Below are positions 46,524-55,591 of a stretch of DNA of 64,000 nt, piece after piece. The DNA is from Dokdonella koreensis DS-123. Its GTDB lineage: Bacteria; Pseudomonadota; Gammaproteobacteria; Xanthomonadales; Rhodanobacteraceae. The notes beneath the pieces are model-generated. The model saw nothing but the letters and a program-made list of their open reading frames with translations. It did not search any database and was not told where the DNA came from. The stretch covers positions 2,274,686 to 2,338,685 of the forward strand of contig NZ_CP015249.1 of assembly GCF_001632775.1 (NCBI RefSeq), given 5' to 3'. How positions within the stretch are numbered: the stretch's first letter is position 1; the number at the start of each line of letters is the position of its first letter. The translations under genes were made by a program, and so were the position numbers.

Positions 46524-49500
46524 GATGACGCTCCGTCCGGTCCGGCGCCGTCGTCGCGCAGCAGCACGCTGCGGTGCGGGTCGAGCACCGTGCAGATCGT
46601 CGCGACCGCGGCGGCGAACGCATCGCCCGCCGGCGTCGCCGGATCGAACAAGGCCAGTCCGCGCGCCAGCAGGCCGGCGTAGCCCGGCGCATAGTCGCGC
46701 TCGCCGCGTTGCCAGCCCGCATCGTCGCCCAGCCACTGGCGCTGCGCGCGGACCCGGCGTTCGCCAGGTACGGCACCGGCATGGGCCCAGGCGGTGCGCG
46801 GGAAGAACAGCAGCGGCCGTTCGCGGCGCGTCCGCCACAGCTCGACCAGCCGGCCGAGGCCCGCCTCCAGCTCGGCCGGCTGCTGCGCCAGGATCGCGGC
46901 CAGCAGCGGCGGGATGCCGGCACGTGGCCGCCCGCTCGGGCCACCTTCGACGAAGACCGCGCGCGCGGGCGGATCCGGCGCCAGCCGCAGCGCCGCCCAC
47001 TCGACATACAGCGGCAGCAGGTCGCGAAAATCGGCCGGGCGCGCCGGCTGGGCGTCGAACAGCAGCAGCTCGCCGCCGGCGCTGCGAAACAGGCGCTGGC
47101 TGCGGCCGGTCAGGCGCCGCTCGCCGGCGAGCACGAGATCGACGGCGCGGGGTTCACGCGCCAGCGGCCCACCGCCGATGGCCTCGCGCGCCGCCTGCAG
47201 GGCGGCGACGGCGGCGGCACGCGCGGAGGCGTAGGTGCGCACGCCCGGCGCGCCCGCCGGCAGCAGTCCGGCGCGTGCCAGCCAGTCCGGTGCCGTGGTG
47301 GGGATCCCGGCGGCGTCTTCGGCCAAGGCATCGAATAGCAGCCGGCGATCGAAGCGATCCAGCGCGGCGACGCCGCTCTCGAGCGGCTCGTGATCGGGCC
47401 AGGCCGCCGCATCGGCGGCCGCCAGGCTGATGCCCGCGCCGCGCAGCAGCAGTTCGCGCGACGGGTCGCGCCAGTAGCGCACCAGCGCGGCCAGCGTCGC
47501 CTCCTCGTCGGGCTGCACCGGCAGCGCCGGCAGCGCGGCCAGGTCGAGGAACCGCGACTCCGGCGGTTGCGTCGCGGGCGGTGCCAGGTACGTCCGGTCA
47601 TACGAGTACAGGCGCGCATCGTGCAGCGGCCGGCCCTCGGCGTCGCGCTCGTAGTAGCGCGGATCGAACGGCTGCAACGGATGCGTGACGCGCCACGGGC
47701 GGGCGGTCGCATCGTCCTCGGCCAGGCCGTGCGCCTCGTCGAGGAACAGCAGCAGCTCGGCCAGCGGCGCGGCCGGATTGCGCGGGCGGCCGTCGTGCAC
47801 GCCGATGCCGACGTAGCTGACGTGCAGGCGCTGCCGCGCCGCCATCAGGGCTTCGAGGAACAGGTAGCGGTCCTCGCTGCGCGTATCGCGATCGCCGCGA
47901 CGCGGATGCGCGGCCATGCGGTTGAGTCCCGAGTCGCCGCCGGCCCGCGGGAACTCGCCCTCGTTCATGCCGAGCAGGCAGACCATGCCGAACGGAATCG
48001 AGCGTTGCGGCACCAGGCCGCAGAACGTGACGCCGCCGAGCAGGAACGGCTGGCGCTCGGGCACCGCCTGCAACTGCCCGCGCAAGGCATCGCGGACCAC
48101 GCGCCACGGCTGGGGCAGCGTCAGCTGCGCCTCGCGCGCCTGCGCGGCCAATGCGGCGACCTGCCGGCGCAGCGCGTCGATCGCCGCGACCTCGGCCGTG
48201 TCGGCCGGGTCCGGCAGGAACAGTGCATCGATGCAACCGAGCAGCCAGTCCCTCCAGCCCGCGAGCGGCCGCGGCACGGCCATCGCGTCGCGCAACCGCC
48301 GCAGTTCGCCGAGCAGGTGGTCGAGCTGGCCGAGCGCCTCGACCGCGCCGCCGCCGACACCGGCCAGCGGCAGCATGCCGTCGAGCAGGACGCGCTCGCC
48401 GTCGGCACCGAGCAGGAGCCCGGCATAGAGCCGGTCGAAGCCGAAGCGCCACGAGTTGGCGTCGATCGGCGCACCGCCGGCTTCGGCCTTGGCCGCGGCG
48501 TCCAGGCCCCAGGCGACGCGCGCACGGTGCAGCCATTTCTCGACCGCTTCGCGCCCGGCGGGATCGATCGCGAAGCGCCGCGCGATCGCCGGCACGTCGA
48601 GCAGGTCCATGACCTCGCTGACCGTGAACCGGCTTTCGGCCAGGTCGAGCAGGCCGTCGAACGCGGCGATCGACGGATGCTGGCGCGCCAGGCCGACATC
48701 CGAAAGATGCCAGGGGACGTGGTGCGGGTCGGCGCGATATTGTGCCGGCGCGCCGAACACCGCCGCGACGTACGGCGCATAGGCGGCGATGTCCGGCGCC
48801 ATCACGACGATGTCGCAGTGCGCGAGCGCGGGATCGTCGGCCAGGGCGCGCAGGATCGCATCCTTGAGCACCTCCAGCTCGCGCAGCCGGGTGTGGCAGG
48901 CGTGCACGCGCAGGCTGGCGTCGTCGAGCGGCGGCAGACGACCGGCATCGCCCGCCAGCTCCGGCTGCAAACGGCGGATGCTCGCCTGCAGTCGCTCCAG
49001 CAGCGGCACGCCGGCGACATCGGCATCGTCCTCGTCGGCCGGATCGCGCTCCTCGATCGCGTCACCGTCGTCCAGCGCCAGGCAGAAGTCCTGCGCGATG
49101 CGGCCGAGCGCGACCAGCAGGGGATGGCCGACCTCGTAGTAGAGCGCGTCCGGATCGTCCTCCAGGCGCAGCAGGTCGCGCTGCCGCCGCAGCTCGGTCC
49201 AGTGCTCGCGGCACGGATCGGGAAAATACAGGTGCACCGGCTGGTGCACGGCCAGCGCGCGCAGCGCGGCCAGGACATCGGGCGGCAGGTGGCTGACGCC
49301 GAAGACGTGCAGCGGCCCCTGCCCGCCCGTGCCGCGCGCCAGGAGGCGCGCCAGCGGGGCCGCCCGCCGCGCGCGATGCGGCGCGGCGCCCGGCTGCAAG
49401 GCGCGCCACAACTGGGCCTGCCAATCGCCGGCGGCCTGGGGCGCGTCGGCTTCCCAGGCCAGGATCCAGTCGGCGCGGTAGATCAGGTACTGGGTATAGA

Positions 49501-49966
49501 CACCGGCCAGGTGTTCGGCCAGCTGGAAGCTGCGGCGTGCCGCGTCGTCGCCTTCGAGGTAGGCGCGAATCGGTGCGGCGTCGATCTGCGGCAGCGCGGC
49601 CAGGATGCGCCAGCGCAGCACCTCGCCGTGCCAGGAGGCGCCGGGCGCTCCGCTCGCGCCGAGCAGCGCATCGGCGGTCCGCTCGAACCACTGCCACGGC
49701 AGCGGCATGTCGAAGTTGGCGGCGATGCCGTCGCCGCCGGCGTCCGGCCGCCGCGCGAACTCGCCGAGCAGCCAGCGCTTGAGACCGGGGTGCGCGACCA
49801 GCACCGTCTGCGGCCGCAGAGGATCGTCCGGTCGCTGGGCTTCCAGTTCGCGCGCGAGACGCTCGGCCAGGCGTTCGATGCGGCTGGCGCGATGGACGAT
49901 CAGGCCGCTGCCGTTCCAGCTCATCGGCGGAGCGCTCGTTTCGCCGGACACCGCGACGGCATCCAT
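46520..49966 (-). CDS. recC: Exodeoxyribonuclease V gamma subunit RecC
   Basis: 1148 residues (E. coli 1122), the Chi-recognition subunit of RecBCD. Landmarks are LIVHRASRIERLAERLARELE near the start, QTVLVAHPGLKRWL, FGVSHLPPDVLAALRALA and FCGLVPQRSIPFGMVCLLGMNEGEFPR. Two start codons are possible, ATG 49966 and ATG 49924 (MSWNGSGLIVHR); neither has a clear ribosome site, and the shorter one fits family alignment as well. First gene of recC-recB-recD, all joined by 4-base or 1-base overlaps. Confidence 0.94.
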   Translation of the reverse strand: MDAVAVSGETSAPPMSWNGSGLIVHRASRIERLAERLARELEAQRPDDPLRPQTVLVAHPGLKRWLLGEFARRPDAGGDGIAANFDMPLPWQWFERTADALLGASGAPGASWHGEVLRWRILAALPQIDAAPIRAYLEGDDAARRSFQLAEHLAGVYTQYLIYRADWILAWEADAPQAAGDWQAQLWRALQPGAAPHRARRAAPLARLLARGTGGQGPLHVFGVSHLPPDVLAALRALAVHQPVHLYFPDPCREHWTELRRQRDLLRLEDDPDALYYEVGHPLLVALGRIAQDFCLALDDGDAIEERDPADEDDADVAGVPLLERLQASIRRLQPELAGDAGRLPPLDDASLRVHACHTRLRELEVLKDAILRALADDPALAHCDIVVMAPDIAAYAPYVAAVFGAPAQYRADPHHVPWHLSDVGLARQHPSIAAFDGLLDLAESRFTVSEVMDLLDVPAIARRFAIDPAGREAVEKWLHRARVAWGLDAAAKAEAGGAPIDANSWRFGFDRLYAGLLLGADGERVLLDGMLPLAGVGGGAVEALGQLDHLLGELRRLRDAMAVPRPLAGWRDWLLGCIDALFLPDPADTAEVAAIDALRRQVAALAAQAREAQLTLPQPWRVVRDALRGQLQAVPERQPFLLGGVTFCGLVPQRSIPFGMVCLLGMNEGEFPRAGGDSGLNRMAAHPRRGDRDTRSEDRYLFLEALMAARQRLHVSYVGIGVHDGRPRNPAAPLAELLLFLDEAHGLAEDDATARPWRVTHPLQPFDPRYYERDAEGRPLHDARLYSYDRTYLAPPATQPPESRFLDLAALPALPVQPDEEATLAALVRYWRDPSRELLLRGAGISLAAADAAAWPDHEPLESGVAALDRFDRRLLFDALAEDAAGIPTTAPDWLARAGLLPAGAPGVRTYASARAAAVAALQAAREAIGGGPLAREPRAVDLVLAGERRLTGRSQRLFRSAGGELLLFDAQPARPADFRDLLPLYVEWAALRLAPDPPARAVFVEGGPSGRPRAGIPPLLAAILAQQPAELEAGLGRLVELWRTRRERPLLFFPRTAWAHAGAVPGERRVRAQRQWLGDDAGWQRGERDYAPGYAGLLARGLALFDPATPAGDAFAAAVATICTVLDPHRSVLLRDDGAGPDGASS

Positions 49967-50003
49967 GGTGTGACGGGCGATGCGGACGCGACGATCCACC
50001 GCC

Positions 50004-50333
50004 TCATCGGCACACATCCGTACCGGCCGCCGGCGCGCGCCGCGCACGCCGGCCGCGCGCCTGGCCCGGCGGCGCTGCCGACGCCGGATCATCCAGCGCC
50101 GCCACGCGATCGAGCAGCCCCCGATGGGCCAGCACCGCCGGCCATCCGCCCAGCGAGACCTCGATGCCGCCGTGCTCCAGGCGGATCAGCGTGGCGAGGC
50201 TGATGCACGCCTCGGCGGCCAGCGCGCGCTGGGTCCAGCCGCGCGCGAGCCGCGCCTGGCGGGCCAGCCCGCCCAGGTGACGGCCGGTGGCCAGGATCTG
50301 GGGACCGGCGAGACCGGCTTCTTTACGACGCAT
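50004..50333 (-). CDS. XRE-family helix-turn-helix protein
   Basis: 109 residues with a HTH region (LGGLARQARLARGWTQRALAAEACISLATLIRLEHG), similar to regulators that accompany HipA-type kinases, followed by a basic Arg/Ala-rich tail. No toxin or kinase lies next to it; recC starts 37 bases downstream. It could autoregulate or influence recCBD. Start ATG at 50333. Confidence 0.75.
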   Translation of the reverse strand: MRRKEAGLAGPQILATGRHLGGLARQARLARGWTQRALAAEACISLATLIRLEHGGIEVSLGGWPAVLAHRGLLDRVAALDDPASAAPPGQARGRRARRAPAAGTDVCR

Positions 50334-50435
50334 CGCTCGAATCGGGGTCGAAGCGGTGCGCGGAAAGTAGCATAGAAGCAATCTTGTGAAGAGGACCGCG
50401 CCGCGCCTCCACCGGCCAACGGACGACCGCCCCGT

Positions 50436-50837
50436 TCAGAGCTGGGCGATCCACTGCCTGACGATGCCGAGCACGGCGGCCTCGTGCGACGCCAGCTCCT
50501 CGGCGGACGCCAGTGTCAGCACGCAGCGATCGCTCGCGGGCCAGGCGAGCAGCCCCTCCGGATCGTCGATCGCGAACGCGCGGGTATTGCTCTTCGCCGT
50601 CGCACCCGTGTGCAGGATGAGCTGGATGTTCTTCGGCGGATACAGCCTGAAGGTCGCGAAGTGGTCGTCGAGCCTGAAGCTCGGTGCGTTCCACTTGATC
50701 GCCTCCGTGATGCGCCGGTCCAGCCCGAGAATCAGCGCGCGAAGGCGTTCGATGCCGGCCTTGTGCGGATGATCCAGCGTCGCCAGCAGCTCCGTCACGC
50801 ACCCGGCGCCCGCGGCCTTGGGTTTGAGCGTTGCCAT
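50436..50837 (-). CDS. DUF1801 domain protein
   Basis: 133 residues. The family core is seen in LRALILGLDRRITEAIKWNAPSFRL and FATFRLYPPKNIQLILHTG; members are small cytoplasmic proteins of unknown function, often near AHSA1 and ArsR genes, as here. Start ATG at 50837. Confidence 0.85.
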   Translation of the reverse strand: MATLKPKAAGAGCVTELLATLDHPHKAGIERLRALILGLDRRITEAIKWNAPSFRLDDHFATFRLYPPKNIQLILHTGATAKSNTRAFAIDDPEGLLAWPASDRCVLTLASAEELASHEAAVLGIVRQWIAQL

Positions 50838-50899
50838 CGTGCGATGCCCTCTTGCGTCGATGCCCGGTCGTGCGAACCCGGACCCGCGGTGTTCGAAAC

Positions 50900-50939
50900 G
50901 CGAACCCCGAGGTGCCTCGAGCGGGCACCCCGGGTTCGC
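50900..50939. terminator. Hairpin between the AHSA1 and DUF1801 genes
   Basis: GCGAACCC (50900-50907) pairs with GGGTTCGC (50932-50939), and the inner GGTGCC pairs with GGCACC (one mismatch region). On the minus strand it lies 20 bases after the AHSA1 stop and is followed by GTTTCG; a likely but imperfect terminator. Confidence 0.5.
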
Positions 50940-50960
50940 TCCCTGCGTCGTGCCGAAGCC

Positions 50961-51458
50961 TCAGCCGGCCAGCGCCGCGGCCAGCTTCTCGAACGACTGG
51001 CGCCAGCCGGTATCGGCATGGGGAGCCATCATCTCGGTGTACGGACCGTCGATCAGGACGACCCGGGTGCGTTCCGGGCCTTCGGCATGGAACTCGATGC
51101 GCGTGATGGTGCGCTCCACCAGTCCCATCTGGGGCTGCGGATCGGACGACAGCACCAGCAGCTCCGGCGCCTTGATCTCCAGCACGCGGGGTGAGTCGGG
51201 AAACTCCGCGCCCACGGCGACGCCCATGCCGGCCGCGATCGCGGGATCGTCGAGCACCATGATCTTGTGGTGGCGGCCGCCCACCTGCGGCTCGATCACC
51301 AGCCGGTCCCGCGGCGTGTGGAAGCCATCCGGTCCCCACCACAGCGCGATCAGTTCGGGATCCACGAAGGCCTGGAACACCCGCTCGCGCGGCGCCGGGA
51401 AGACGCGCGTGATTTCGAGGATGCGACGGGCCTGATCGGTGGGCTGCGGTCGATTCAT
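50961..51458 (-). CDS. AHSA1/SRPBCC family protein
   Basis: 165 residues of the START-like fold: ITRVFPAPRERVFQAFVDPELIALWWGPDGF at the start, VGGRHHKIMVL, and the closing ADTGWRQSFEKLAAAL. Such proteins bind hydrophobic ligands; those paired with an ArsR regulator are common and largely unstudied. It begins 3 bases after the ArsR gene's stop. Confidence 0.9.
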   Translation of the reverse strand: MNRPQPTDQARRILEITRVFPAPRERVFQAFVDPELIALWWGPDGFHTPRDRLVIEPQVGGRHHKIMVLDDPAIAAGMGVAVGAEFPDSPRVLEIKAPELLVLSSDPQPQMGLVERTITRIEFHAEGPERTRVVLIDGPYTEMMAPHADTGWRQSFEKLAAALAG

Positions 51459-51461
51459 GTC

Positions 51462-51875
51462 CTATCTCCTGTCTGGCTTGCGTCGAGGTCCACGCGCGCG
51501 ATGCGGCTTCGCATCCCCGGCGTGGTCCGGGATCGGCTCGTGCTTGCGCAGCGCCTGCGCCTCCAACAGGGCGCCGAGGCGATCGAGGCGTCCCTCCCAG
51601 AGGGCGCGGCGGCTGGCGATCCAGCGCTCGGCCTGCAACAGGCCCCGCGGATCGAGCTGGCAGGTGCGAACGCGCCCGACCTTGCGTGTCGTCACCACGC
51701 CGCAGTCCTCCAGCACCTGCAGGTGCTGTGCAACTGCAGCCAGGCTCATCGGCAGCGGGCGCGCCAGCTCGCTGACCGCAGCCGGCCCCTGGCTCAGCCG
51801 CTCGATCAGTTCGCGGCGGGTACCGTCGGCGAGCGCGTGGAAAAGACGATCGATGGTGGCGGATTGCTCAAGCAT
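51462..51875 (-). CDS. ArsR-family winged-helix repressor
   Basis: 137 residues. HTH in FHALADGTRRELIERLSQGPAAVSELARPLPMSLAAVAQHLQVLEDCGVV; no metal-site cysteines of the ArsR/SmtB kind except a lone Cys, so it probably senses something other than metal. Basic C-terminal tail. A perfect 6-6-6 palindrome covers its own start codon. Confidence 0.9.
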   Translation of the reverse strand: MLEQSATIDRLFHALADGTRRELIERLSQGPAAVSELARPLPMSLAAVAQHLQVLEDCGVVTTRKVGRVRTCQLDPRGLLQAERWIASRRALWEGRLDRLGALLEAQALRKHEPIPDHAGDAKPHRARGPRRKPDRR

Positions 51876-51884
51876 TGACTTGAG
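51867..51884. promoter_or_regulatory. Probable autoregulatory operator over the arsR-type start codon
   Basis: CTCAAG-CATTGA-CTTGAG, an 18-bp palindrome whose centre contains the ATG (minus strand, 51875-51873). A second short dyad AAGT-GCGT-ACTT lies at 51911-51922. Binding there would block translation or transcription start. Confidence 0.65.
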
Positions 51885-52009
51885 TATTGCGGCGGCGCCA
51901 CCGGATAGTCAAGTGCGTACTTTAGTGATGCCGTTGCCGCCCCTGGGTATCGGACGACCCGGGCAGCCCCGTCGCGCTGGCGGAGGTCGTGGCGTGCGCC
52001 ACGCGTGGG

Positions 52010-53383
52010 TCAGGAGCCACTGCCGTCGTGCGCATCGCCACCGGCCGCCGGCGTGGCGCTCGCCGGCGGCGACGCCGTGTACCGTGCTTGCGCGCGCCCC
52101 AGCCAGAGGCCCAGCGCGGCCCAGACCAGCGCCAGCGGCACGACCACGCTGACCAGTCCACCCAACGCCAGCCCGAGTCGGCCGAGTGCACCTTCGGTCT
52201 GCGCACCCACGACGTCGCCGGCGCGGTAGATGAAGGTGTCCACGAAAGCCTTGGCCTTGTACTTGTCCTCGCGGCCGACCACGGTGAACAGCGCCTCGCG
52301 CGCCGGCCGGGTGATGCCGCGCTGCACGGCGCGATTGGCCGCCTCCAGCAGGATCAGCACCACGAACGAGCCGTAGATCGCCAACCCGATGAAGCCGAGC
52401 GCGGTAGCCACCGGCAGGATCGCCAGCGCCACGCCGAGGCCGAAGCGCTTGATGATCTTTCCGGTCAGGGTGAACTGCAGGACCAGCACCGCGACCTGCG
52501 TCCACATGTCGATGTTGCCGAGGATCGCCGCGCGTGCGTCCGTGCTGTCCGACACCGCTGCGACCATCTGCAGGCGGGTGAAGTAGATGAACGTCGCCAG
52601 GACCGTCATCAGCAGGATGTATCCGGCGATGCCGGTCAGATAGGACGACCGGAACACCGCCCGCAGGCCCGCCCAGGCACTGCCGCCGATGCGCTCGGCC
52701 TCGCTCGCCAATCCGGCCGTGGCGGCGGGCGCGTCGGGGCCGGTCCGGTCAGGCGCCAAACGCACGAGCAGCCAGGCCATGACCAGGGCGATCAGCAGGA
52801 ATCCGCCGGCGACCAGAAGCAGGTTGGGCGTACCCAGCGGCTGGGCCAGTTGCGCGGTGAGCCACGGTCCGAAGATCGCGCCGAGCGTGCCGCCGACCGA
52901 GATCAGGGCGAAGAAGCGCTTGCCTTGATCGCTGGTGAAGCGGTCGGCCAGCAGCGCCCAGAACACCATCGTCACGAACAGATTGAATACGCTGAACCAG
53001 ACGTAGAACACCTGGCCGCTGCGCTGGCCTACCGCGCCGGGCGCGAACATCAGCAACGCCCAGAAACCCACCAGGCTCAGCACGAAGAAGCCGTAGGTCG
53101 CGCCGATGAACTGCAATCGCCGCAGGCGACTGACTAGCCAGCCGTACAGCGGGTTTACCGCCAGCGTGACCAGAGCCGTGCCGATGAACAGCCATCGGAT
53201 ACTCTCGATGCCGCGCTCCATGCCCAGCGCATCGCGCGCCGGCCGCAGCAGCATCAGTGCGGTCAGCACGCAGAAGAAGAACAGCGCCACGATCAGTACC
53301 GGCCCGATCTCCTCGCGGCGGAGGTTGAACAGGGTCTGCAGCAGGCGTGGACGGTGCGGGGCGGATGTCGTGGTTTGGTTCAT
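52010..53383 (-). CDS. ATP/ADP-translocase-like (NTP exchange) membrane transporter
   Basis: 457 residues with about eleven or twelve hydrophobic helices. The N-terminal LRREEIGPVLIVALFFFCVLTALMLLRPARDALG and FVTMVFWALLADRFTSDQGKRFFALISVGGTLGAIFGPWL match the NTP/NDP exchange (TLC) family as found in free-living Xanthomonas-type bacteria, where the substrate is not established. MFS-like folding and a C-terminal low-complexity tail (PPASATPAAGGDAHDG). Sits between the ArsR pair and the SDR gene; no shared operon is evident. Confidence 0.75.
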   Translation of the reverse strand: MNQTTTSAPHRPRLLQTLFNLRREEIGPVLIVALFFFCVLTALMLLRPARDALGMERGIESIRWLFIGTALVTLAVNPLYGWLVSRLRRLQFIGATYGFFVLSLVGFWALLMFAPGAVGQRSGQVFYVWFSVFNLFVTMVFWALLADRFTSDQGKRFFALISVGGTLGAIFGPWLTAQLAQPLGTPNLLLVAGGFLLIALVMAWLLVRLAPDRTGPDAPAATAGLASEAERIGGSAWAGLRAVFRSSYLTGIAGYILLMTVLATFIYFTRLQMVAAVSDSTDARAAILGNIDMWTQVAVLVLQFTLTGKIIKRFGLGVALAILPVATALGFIGLAIYGSFVVLILLEAANRAVQRGITRPAREALFTVVGREDKYKAKAFVDTFIYRAGDVVGAQTEGALGRLGLALGGLVSVVVPLALVWAALGLWLGRAQARYTASPPASATPAAGGDAHDGSGS

Positions 53384-53467
53384 GGGAGAGGTTCCTGGCT
53401 CGAAGCACGCCGGTGCCCGGTCCGACAGCGGAAGATCGGGACGCGCGGCGGCGACGGCGGCGCGTGA

Positions 53468-54580
53468 TCAGCGGACGGGAGACGGGAACCGCGTGCCGCT
53501 GAGTTCTTCGCTGACCACCCACAGCTGGGCGGCTGCTCGGGTATCCGCCGCCGCGGGGGGCACCTTGGCGAAGCCGAGCGGACCACGCGCTTCCATCATG
53601 CCGGTAGGCCCGTAGTAGGCCCCGCCCTGCGCATCCTGCGCGGTGGCAGCATACAGCGTCGGCAATGCGCCCCGCGCGGCCGGCTGGAACAGAAACGACA
53701 GGTTGCGACGGACGAACCCCGATACGCCGCCGCGATTGGCCAGCAGGTTGGTGCGCGAGACGCCCGGATGGGACGCGATGCTCCGGAGGCCCCAGCCTGC
53801 CGCATCGCTGCGGCGTTGCAGTTCAAGGGCGAACATCAGGCAGGCCAGCTTCGATTGGCCGTAGGCGGCAGCCGGATCGTAGGCGTGTTCGAATTGCAGA
53901 TCCGGGAAGTTGATGGCCGCGCCACCGCGGGCGGCGGCGATGCTGGACAAGGTGACCACGCGGGGGGCATCGGCCTTCTGCAACAGCGGCAGCAACTGCC
54001 CGGTCAGGGCGAAATGGCCCAGGTAGTTGACGGCGAACTGCATTTCGAACCCGTCCGCCGACGTGCCCCGCTCCGGCGGCTCCATGAGCCCCGCATTGTT
54101 GATCAGGCCGTCGAGGCGCGGCAGCGTCGCCGAGAGGCGCTCGCTCAGCCTGTGGACCGAGGCCAGGTCGGCCAGGTCGAGCGATTCGAAGCGCACCTGT
54201 GCGCCGGGTGTTTCCTGCCGGATGCTGGCGATCGCTTCCTCGCCTTGCGCCGGATTGCGCGCCGCGATCAGGACCTGCGCACCGGCGGCCGCCAGGGCCT
54301 TGGCGCTTTCGTATCCGATGCCGCTGGTTCCGCCCGTGACCAGGAAGATGCGCCCCTCCTGGGAAGGCATGTCGGCCAGGCTCCAATCCGGCTTGGGCCG
54401 TCCCTGCACCATCGAACCGTCCGCCGCGCATGCGGAGAGGAACAGCGCGCCCAGGGCGGCGAGACAGCTTCGCCACCGGGAATACAGGGGGCGCGCTTTG
54501 GCGTCCGGAGTCGCAACGCCGGCGAAGACCGTGGTACTGCCATATCGAGAGGGAGTTGCGGACGCTGTGCGCTGGGTCAT
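53468..54580 (-). CDS. SDR oxidoreductase with N-terminal lipoprotein-like signal
   Basis: 370 residues. The SDR domain begins near 75 (IFLVTGGTSGIGYESAKAL; NNAGLMEPPERG; Ser/Tyr/Lys in SSIAAA and YGQSKLAC), similar to retinol-dehydrogenase-like enzymes. The first 56 residues include SCLAALGALFLSACAADGS, which looks like a lipobox, so the enzyme may be exported. Alternatively Met57 (ATG at 54412) gives a normal cytosolic start. Divergent from a TetR gene across a dyad-rich spacer. Confidence 0.85.
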   Translation of the reverse strand: MTQRTASATPSRYGSTTVFAGVATPDAKARPLYSRWRSCLAALGALFLSACAADGSMVQGRPKPDWSLADMPSQEGRIFLVTGGTSGIGYESAKALAAAGAQVLIAARNPAQGEEAIASIRQETPGAQVRFESLDLADLASVHRLSERLSATLPRLDGLINNAGLMEPPERGTSADGFEMQFAVNYLGHFALTGQLLPLLQKADAPRVVTLSSIAAARGGAAINFPDLQFEHAYDPAAAYGQSKLACLMFALELQRRSDAAGWGLRSIASHPGVSRTNLLANRGGVSGFVRRNLSFLFQPAARGALPTLYAATAQDAQGGAYYGPTGMMEARGPLGFAKVPPAAADTRAAAQLWVVSEELSGTRFPSPVR

Positions 54581-54616
54581 GCTCTTTGCCTGGCTGGGGG
54601 AAGGAAGTAAGCTAGG

Positions 54617-54664
54617 TGCATAAATAAATGCATCAGGTGCAATAATTTATTGCACTAAGTGCAA
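54617..54664. promoter_or_regulatory. Operator cluster between SDR and tetR-type genes
   Basis: Three dyads in 48 bases: TGCAT-N6-ATGCA (54617-54632), the 9-1-9 palindrome GTGCAATAATTTATTGCAC (54637-54655) and TTGCAC-TAA-GTGCAA (54650-54664), which overlap and share GTGCAA. Very AT-rich for this genome. Fits TetR dimers controlling both divergent genes. Confidence 0.75.
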
Positions 54665-54686
54665 ATATGCAAGAGGCCATCCAAGA

Positions 54687-55298
54687 ATGTCGGAAATCCT
54701 TCCCCGCACGGGCGTTGCGCCCACAGAAGGCTTGCGGGAGCGCAAGCGCCGCGAGACACAGCAACGCATCGCCGAGGTCGGCCAGCGCCTGTTCCTCACC
54801 CAGGGTTACGACAGCACGACGCTGGACGCGATCGCGGCAGAGGCCGGCATCTCGCGTCGCACCTTCTTCTCGTACTTCAAGTCGAAGGACGACATCATCC
54901 TGTTCTGGATGGACGCCGGTTTGGCCAGCCTGATTGCGGACCTGCTGAAGACCTCGCCTGACGTGCCGCCGCTCGATGCCGTTCGCGACATCATGGTCAA
55001 GCACATCGCGAGCAGTACCACCGAGCAGATGACCGCCATCGACAATCTCATGCTGTCGAGAGAGTCGCTGCTTGCGCGCAAGCAGGCGTACTACGCGGAG
55101 CAGGAGCAGGCGCTCTTCAAGGCGCTGTGCGAGGTCTGGCGGCAGCCCGAGCGCCGTCCGGCGCTGCGGATGGTGGCGATGGTGTCCATCGGCGCGATGA
55201 AGGTCGCGCTCCAGGCTTGGAGGGAACAGACCGGTCCGCGAAAGCCCGCGGCCAGGTTCCTGCGGGATGCCTTCGACAGTCTGAAATCCGAGCTTTGA
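54687..55298 (+). CDS. TetR family transcriptional regulator
   Basis: 203 residues. HTH in RRETQQRIAEVGQRLFLTQGYDSTTLDAIAAEAGISRRTFFSYFKSKDDIIL, with the rest an unassigned ligand-binding domain. Divergent from the SDR gene with the operator cluster between, so SDR is the probable target. ATG at 54687 chosen by spacing. Confidence 0.92.
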   Translation: MSEILPRTGVAPTEGLRERKRRETQQRIAEVGQRLFLTQGYDSTTLDAIAAEAGISRRTFFSYFKSKDDIILFWMDAGLASLIADLLKTSPDVPPLDAVRDIMVKHIASSTTEQMTAIDNLMLSRESLLARKQAYYAEQEQALFKALCEVWRQPERRPALRMVAMVSIGAMKVALQAWREQTGPRKPAARFLRDAFDSLKSEL

Positions 55299-55485
55299 CC
55301 GCGCACGCGGATCGAAGCGGGATCGAAGGGGGCCGAGCCCCGTGCCGGCTGCGCTGTCTGGTCGCAAGCGTGCGCTCAGGGCGACGGGCCGACGATCCGT
55401 TGACCTGAAGGCGCGGGAGCCCGACGTGATCGCGGTCGCGCCTCACTGCATCGCCCCCGGGATGGAGACACGGAAGGCCGGAAAC

Positions 55486-55508
55486 GAAAAAGCCACCCGA
55501 AGGTGGCT
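55486..55508 (-). terminator. Rho-independent terminator of tRNA-Arg
   Basis: On the minus strand AGCCACC-TTCG-GGTGGCT followed by TTTTC; a 7-bp stem capped by a stable UUCG loop, 84 bases after the tRNA 3' end. Confidence 0.8.
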
Positions 55509-55591
55509 CTTTCGATGTTTCGACCCGCTACGGTTCCGTAGCTGGGCGCATCAGTCAACCGAAACGCAACCGGCTGATTTTACTGCTAAAA

